Shown here one piece after another: positions 60,677 to 64,000 of a stretch of DNA of 64,000 nucleotides. Origin of the DNA: Nocardioides palaemonis (GTDB lineage: Bacteria > Actinomycetota > Actinomycetes > Propionibacteriales > Nocardioidaceae); NCBI RefSeq assembly GCF_018275325.1, contig NZ_JAGVQR010000004.1, positions 310,001 through 374,000 on the forward strand. The letters are read 5' to 3'. The notes under the pieces were generated by a model. The model ran no database searches. It was not told the DNA's origin and saw only the letters and a program-made list of their open reading frames with translations. The translations under genes and the position numbers were made by a program. Each line of letters starts with the position of its first letter. Positions within the stretch are counted from its first letter, which is position 1.

Positions 60677-61657
60677 TCAGCCCCGCCGCCTCCGGATCTC
60701 GGCGTTGATCGCCGGGACCACCTCGTGCAGGTCGCCGATCACGGCGTGGGTCGCCTTGGTGACCATCGGGGCGTCGGGGTCGGTGTTGATCGCGAGGATC
60801 GCCTTCGCCGTGCTGCAACCTGCCCAGTGCTGGATCGCGCCGCTGATGCCGCAGGGGATGTAGAGGTCGGGCGAGATCCGGCTGCCGGTCTGGCCGACCT
60901 GCTCGTGGTGCGGCCGCCAGCCGAGCGAGGTGACCACGCGGGAGACGCCGAGCGAGGCGTCGAGCAGGTCGACGAGCTCGAGCAGGTCGTCGAAGCCCCC
61001 GGCCGAGCCGGCGCCGCGGCCGGCGCCGACGACGACCTTGGCGGACTTCAGGGTCCCCGACAGGTCGGGCTCGGGCTCCTCGGTCGACACCACGCGGGCG
61101 ACGAGGTCGGCGGCGGGGACGTCGGGCATCTCCACGACCAGCTCGCCGGTGCCGGAGACGTCGGCGGGGCGCGCCTCGACCGCGTGTCCGGCGACGGTGA
61201 AGAGCGCCGGGCGCTGCGACAGCTGCATCTCCTCGAGCGCCGAGCCGCCGACGACCTGGCGGGTCACGGTGAACGGCGAGAGCCCGCCGAAGGACACGAC
61301 GTTGGCAGCCATCGGGACGCCGGCGCGCGCGCCGAGGTGGGCGAGCACCTCGTTGCCGCGCGGGGTGCCGGAGGCCATCACGACGACGGCGCCCGCGCTG
61401 GCGCGTACGTGCTCGACGCCGGTGGCCCAGGCCGCACCGGAGAACGCCTCGAACGCAGGACCGGTCAGCGCGTGGATCCGGCGCACGCCGTAGGACGCGA
61501 GCACCTTGACGAGGGCGTCGTCGGGCTCGCCGACCACGACCACGTCGATCGGGATGCCACCGCCGGCGGCGGCGAGGTCGCGGGCGAAGGTGATCGCCTC
61601 GCGGGACGTCTCGACGGCCTCGCCCGCGGGCGAGACCTCGACCAGCACGACGATCAT
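60677..61657 (-). CDS. etfA: electron transfer flavoprotein subunit alpha
   Basis: 326 residues. The N-terminal domain carries the usual fold, and the C-terminal FAD domain has GRGAGSAGGFDDLLELVDLL, SLGWRPHHEQVGQTG and the LYIPCGISGAIQHWAG...INTDPDAPM segment. It accepts electrons from flavin dehydrogenases and passes them to the quinone pool. ATGA overlap with etfB. The neighbouring dimethylglycine/sarcosine oxidase-like enzyme is a plausible donor. Confidence 0.96.
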   Translation of the reverse strand: MIVVLVEVSPAGEAVETSREAITFARDLAAAGGGIPIDVVVVGEPDDALVKVLASYGVRRIHALTGPAFEAFSGAAWATGVEHVRASAGAVVVMASGTPRGNEVLAHLGARAGVPMAANVVSFGGLSPFTVTRQVVGGSALEEMQLSQRPALFTVAGHAVEARPADVSGTGELVVEMPDVPAADLVARVVSTEEPEPDLSGTLKSAKVVVGAGRGAGSAGGFDDLLELVDLLDASLGVSRVVTSLGWRPHHEQVGQTGSRISPDLYIPCGISGAIQHWAGCSTAKAILAINTDPDAPMVTKATHAVIGDLHEVVPAINAEIRRRRG

Positions 61658-62430
61658 CGGGCCAGCACCCCCAGCCGCTCGAAGAGGTCGACCACCGCGG
61701 GCGCGGCGGCCGCGCCCTCACCCAGCACCTCGACCGAGGAGGGCGACGGGGGCGGGAGGACGAGGCGTACGCGTGAGGGTCCGACCGGGTCGGCGGCCGG
61801 CCGGCGCTCCTCGATCGGCGCCTTCTTGGCCTTCATCCGGCCCGGCACCGTCGGGTAGCGCGGCTCGACGCCGCCCTCGAGGATCGTGACCACGGCGGGC
61901 AGGGGCACCCGGTAGGTCTCGTGGCCGTCGGGGCCGGCGCCGCTGGCGGTCACCTCGCCGCCGCTGACCGAGACGGTGCTGACGCCGTTGACGACCGGCC
62001 AGCCGAGCTCGTGGGCCAGCCGGATCCCGACCTGGTGGTCGCCGCTGTCGGCGGCGTCGTTGCCGAGCAGGACCAGCTCGTGGGGGGTGCCGGCGGCCTC
62101 GTGGTCGCGGACGACGGCCGCGAGCTCGCGGGCCACGTCGGCCGGGCCGAACGACTGCGCGTCGGCGAGGACGTGGGTGGCGGCGGTGCAGCCGACCGCG
62201 AGCGCGGAGCGCAGCTGCTCGACCGCGTCGGCGTCGCCGAGGGTCACGACCGTCGCCCCGCCGCCCTGGTCGGCGGCGACCCGCACCGCGAGCTCGACCG
62301 CGCACTCCTCGTGGGCGCTGGTGGTGAAGCCGGCGAAGCGGCCGTCCACCCCCTGGCCGTCCTCGGTGAGCACGACCTCGCTGGAGGAGTCGACGACCCG
62401 CTTCACGCAGACCAACGGGTTCACAGTCAT
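61654..62430 (-). CDS. etfB: electron transfer flavoprotein subunit beta
   Basis: 258 residues with VCVKRVVDSSSEV at the N-terminus, the AVELAVRVAADQGG and LGNDAADSGDHQVGIRLAHEL recognition regions, and the TILEGGVEPRYPTVPGRMKAKK loop that binds AMP and the partner dehydrogenase. Coupled to etfA by a 4-bp overlap. It follows the oxidase-like gene by 67 bp in the same direction. Confidence 0.96.
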   Translation of the reverse strand: MTVNPLVCVKRVVDSSSEVVLTEDGQGVDGRFAGFTTSAHEECAVELAVRVAADQGGGATVVTLGDADAVEQLRSALAVGCTAATHVLADAQSFGPADVARELAAVVRDHEAAGTPHELVLLGNDAADSGDHQVGIRLAHELGWPVVNGVSTVSVSGGEVTASGAGPDGHETYRVPLPAVVTILEGGVEPRYPTVPGRMKAKKAPIEERRPAADPVGPSRVRLVLPPPSPSSVEVLGEGAAAAPAVVDLFERLGVLAR

Positions 62431-62497
62431 TGGGGTCCCCTCGGCGATGTCGGACGGAGGAGCGCAGCGGGGGAGGACGAGAACGTCGTGGGGTGGT

Positions 62498-64000
62498 TCA
62501 TCGGATGCGCTCGTTGGAGGGGTCGAGGAGCGGCGTCGCGTCGACCGAGCCGACCGTCACCGGGTAGAGCTCCTCCATGTAGGACACGGCGAGCTGGTTG
62601 CCGATCACGGCCTCCGCCGGGGGGAGGTACGCGAGCAGCACGTGCGTGCCGAGCGAGGGCGCGGAGCCGGCGCTCGTGACGTACGGGTGGTGGCCGTGGC
62701 CGTCGGTGAGCGTCCCGCCGTCGCGGGTCAGGATCGGCTCGCCGCCGAGCATGTAGCGCTTCACCCCGGACGCCGACGTGTGGTCGTCGACCGTCAGCGT
62801 GCAGAGCACGGACTGCGGCGCTGCCTCCCGCTGCGCGAGGTAGGCCTCCTTGCCGACGAAGTCGGCGGCCTTGACCTTGGGCCGCTGCATGCCGGCCTCG
62901 ACGATGGAGCGCTCGGAGTCGAGCTCGGCGCCGTAGGCGCGGTAGCCCTTCTCGATCCGGCCGGTGGTGCCGTAGACGCCGATGCCGGCGGGCACGACGC
63001 CGTGCGGGGCGCCCGCGTCGAGCAGCGCCTCCCAGAGCTCGGCCGCGCGGTCCATCGCGACGTAGAGCTCCCAGCCGAGCTCGCCGACGTAGGAGATCCG
63101 GGAGGCGAGCACCGGGATGCCGGCGATGGACACCTCGCGGCAGGTCAGGAAGCCGAAGCCGCCGTCGGACACGTCGTCGGAGGTCAGCGAGGCGACCACC
63201 TCGCGCGCCTTCGGACCCCAGATGCCGATCGTGGAGACGTCGTCGGTCAGGTCGGTGAGCGTCGTGCTGCCAGACTCCGGCAGGTGGCCGGAGAACCAGG
63301 CGCGGTCGGCCATGCCGTGCGCGCCGCCGGTCACCACGCGGAAGTGGTCGTCGCCGAGCCGCATCACGGTCAGGTCGGACTTGAAGCCGCCCTTCGCGTC
63401 GAGCACCGGCGTGTAGATCACCTTGCCGACCGCGACGTCGCACTGCGCGACGCACGTGCGCTGCACGACGTCGAGGGCGTCGGGACCCTCGATGTCGAAG
63501 ATGCAGAACGCCGACAGGTCGATGACCGCGGCGGCCTCGCGCATCCGGAGGTGCTCGGCGTTGATGATCGGGCTCCACCAGCGCGAGTCCCACTCGTGCT
63601 CGCGCGGCATCACGGCGTCACCGTAGGTCTCGACGAGTCCGGCGTTGGACTCGTACCAGAACGGGCGCTCCCAGCCGGCGGTCTCGAAGAAGACGGCGCC
63701 GAGCTTGGCCTGGGAGTCGTGCATCGGCGAGAGCCGCTGGTCGCGGTCGGACTCGTACTGCTCGGCCGGGTGGACGATGCCGTAGGTCTTGATGAACGAC
63801 TCGGTGGTGCGCAGGCGGGTGTGCTCGCGGCGCTTCTGGTGGGTGTGGAAGCGGGCGATGTCGCTGTGGTGGAGGTCGATCTCGGAGTGGCCGTGGGTCA
63901 TCCACTCGGCGACCGCGCGGCCGACGCCGGGGCCCTCCTTGATCCACACCGCGGCGGCGGTCCAGAGGCCGGCGACCTCGCTCTCGCCGAGGATCGGGTT
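62498..64000 (-). CDS. dimethylglycine/sarcosine dehydrogenase-like enzyme, C-terminal part
   Basis: 501 codons; the start lies beyond the right edge. The first visible residues belong to the FAD oxidoreductase half (ESEVAGLWTAAAVWIKEGPG), followed by a GcvT-like aminomethyl-folate domain (about from PMHDSQAKLGAVFFETAGW; EHLRMREAAAVIDLS; GELGWELYV) and the C-terminal barrel (GGEPILTRDGG). Such enzymes N-demethylate dimethylglycine or sarcosine, passing the one-carbon unit to tetrahydrofolate and electrons to ETF, which is encoded next door. The exact substrate is unresolved. Confidence 0.88.
   Translation of the reverse strand, partial: NPILGESEVAGLWTAAAVWIKEGPGVGRAVAEWMTHGHSEIDLHHSDIARFHTHQKRREHTRLRTTESFIKTYGIVHPAEQYESDRDQRLSPMHDSQAKLGAVFFETAGWERPFWYESNAGLVETYGDAVMPREHEWDSRWWSPIINAEHLRMREAAAVIDLSAFCIFDIEGPDALDVVQRTCVAQCDVAVGKVIYTPVLDAKGGFKSDLTVMRLGDDHFRVVTGGAHGMADRAWFSGHLPESGSTTLTDLTDDVSTIGIWGPKAREVVASLTSDDVSDGGFGFLTCREVSIAGIPVLASRISYVGELGWELYVAMDRAAELWEALLDAGAPHGVVPAGIGVYGTTGRIEKGYRAYGAELDSERSIVEAGMQRPKVKAADFVGKEAYLAQREAAPQSVLCTLTVDDHTSASGVKRYMLGGEPILTRDGGTLTDGHGHHPYVTSAGSAPSLGTHVLLAYLPPAEAVIGNQLAVSYMEELYPVTVGSVDATPLLDPSNERIR

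Overview
The window is high-GC actinobacterial chromosome, most likely from the Nocardioidaceae (a Nocardioides-like organism). This rests on gene content: mycothiol synthesis (mshA), CarD, MEP-pathway ispF/ispD beside carD, the senX3-regX3/phoU/gpmA/mshA neighbourhood, a complete mce transporter operon next to rpoBC, a 13E12-type HNH protein, frequent GTG starts and very high third-position GC. No rRNA, tRNA, CRISPR array or intact insertion sequence was recognised.

Layout. 1-10.6 kb: 5' part of cysS, a giant secreted nuclease/5'-nucleotidase with Ig-like repeats, a secreted C39-like cysteine peptidase and a membrane-anchored sulfite-oxidase-like enzyme. 10.6-15 kb: ispF-ispD face an IspD-like paralogue and carD; then a UbiA-like protein, a lipoprotein and gpmA. 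15-21 kb: phoU, senX3-regX3 (phosphate signalling), an EamA transporter, a YbjN protein and mshA. 21-34.6 kb: mostly single metabolic or membrane genes (RNase H fusion, SDR, racemase, OFA-type MFS with a tiny partner protein, methyltransferase, HOT-type dehydrogenase, tandem Nudix, two acyltransferases, geranylgeranyl reductase, Tat-exported sugar isomerase). 34.7-43 kb: DUF4232 protein, rpoC and rpoB. 43-54.4 kb: an mce operon read toward rpoB (mceG, two YrbE permeases, six Mce proteins, two Mce-associated proteins). 54.5-56.3 kb: decayed MarR/SDR remnants, a CDP-alcohol phosphotransferase and GtrA. 56.3-58.8 kb: an islet of lower GC with a broken DUF4375 gene, a HEPN-like pair and two small membrane proteins. 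58.8-64 kb: HNH protein, small membrane protein, etfA/etfB and the C-terminal part of a dimethylglycine/sarcosine oxidase-like enzyme.

Two genome-wide habits show. Many genes carry an A-plus-final-T -10 hexamer ending exactly 6-7 nt before the start codon, the arrangement of leaderless transcripts; I used it to choose starts. Short palindromic elements of a GGTCTCGTGACG...CTCCTCGACC / GGTTTCGAG...CTCAACC type are scattered between genes, and two appear inside reading frames.

The most unusual observations are (1) two IspD-like proteins with complementary losses: one keeps the nucleotide-binding motifs and lacks the usual DTxK/DR arm segment, the other keeps that segment and lacks the nucleotide motifs; (2) an array of five 20-bp units with 32-33 bp periodicity near 33.4 kb; (3) a HEPN RX4H protein split across an ATGA overlap; (4) a J-like domain without HPD fused to an Mce-associated protein.
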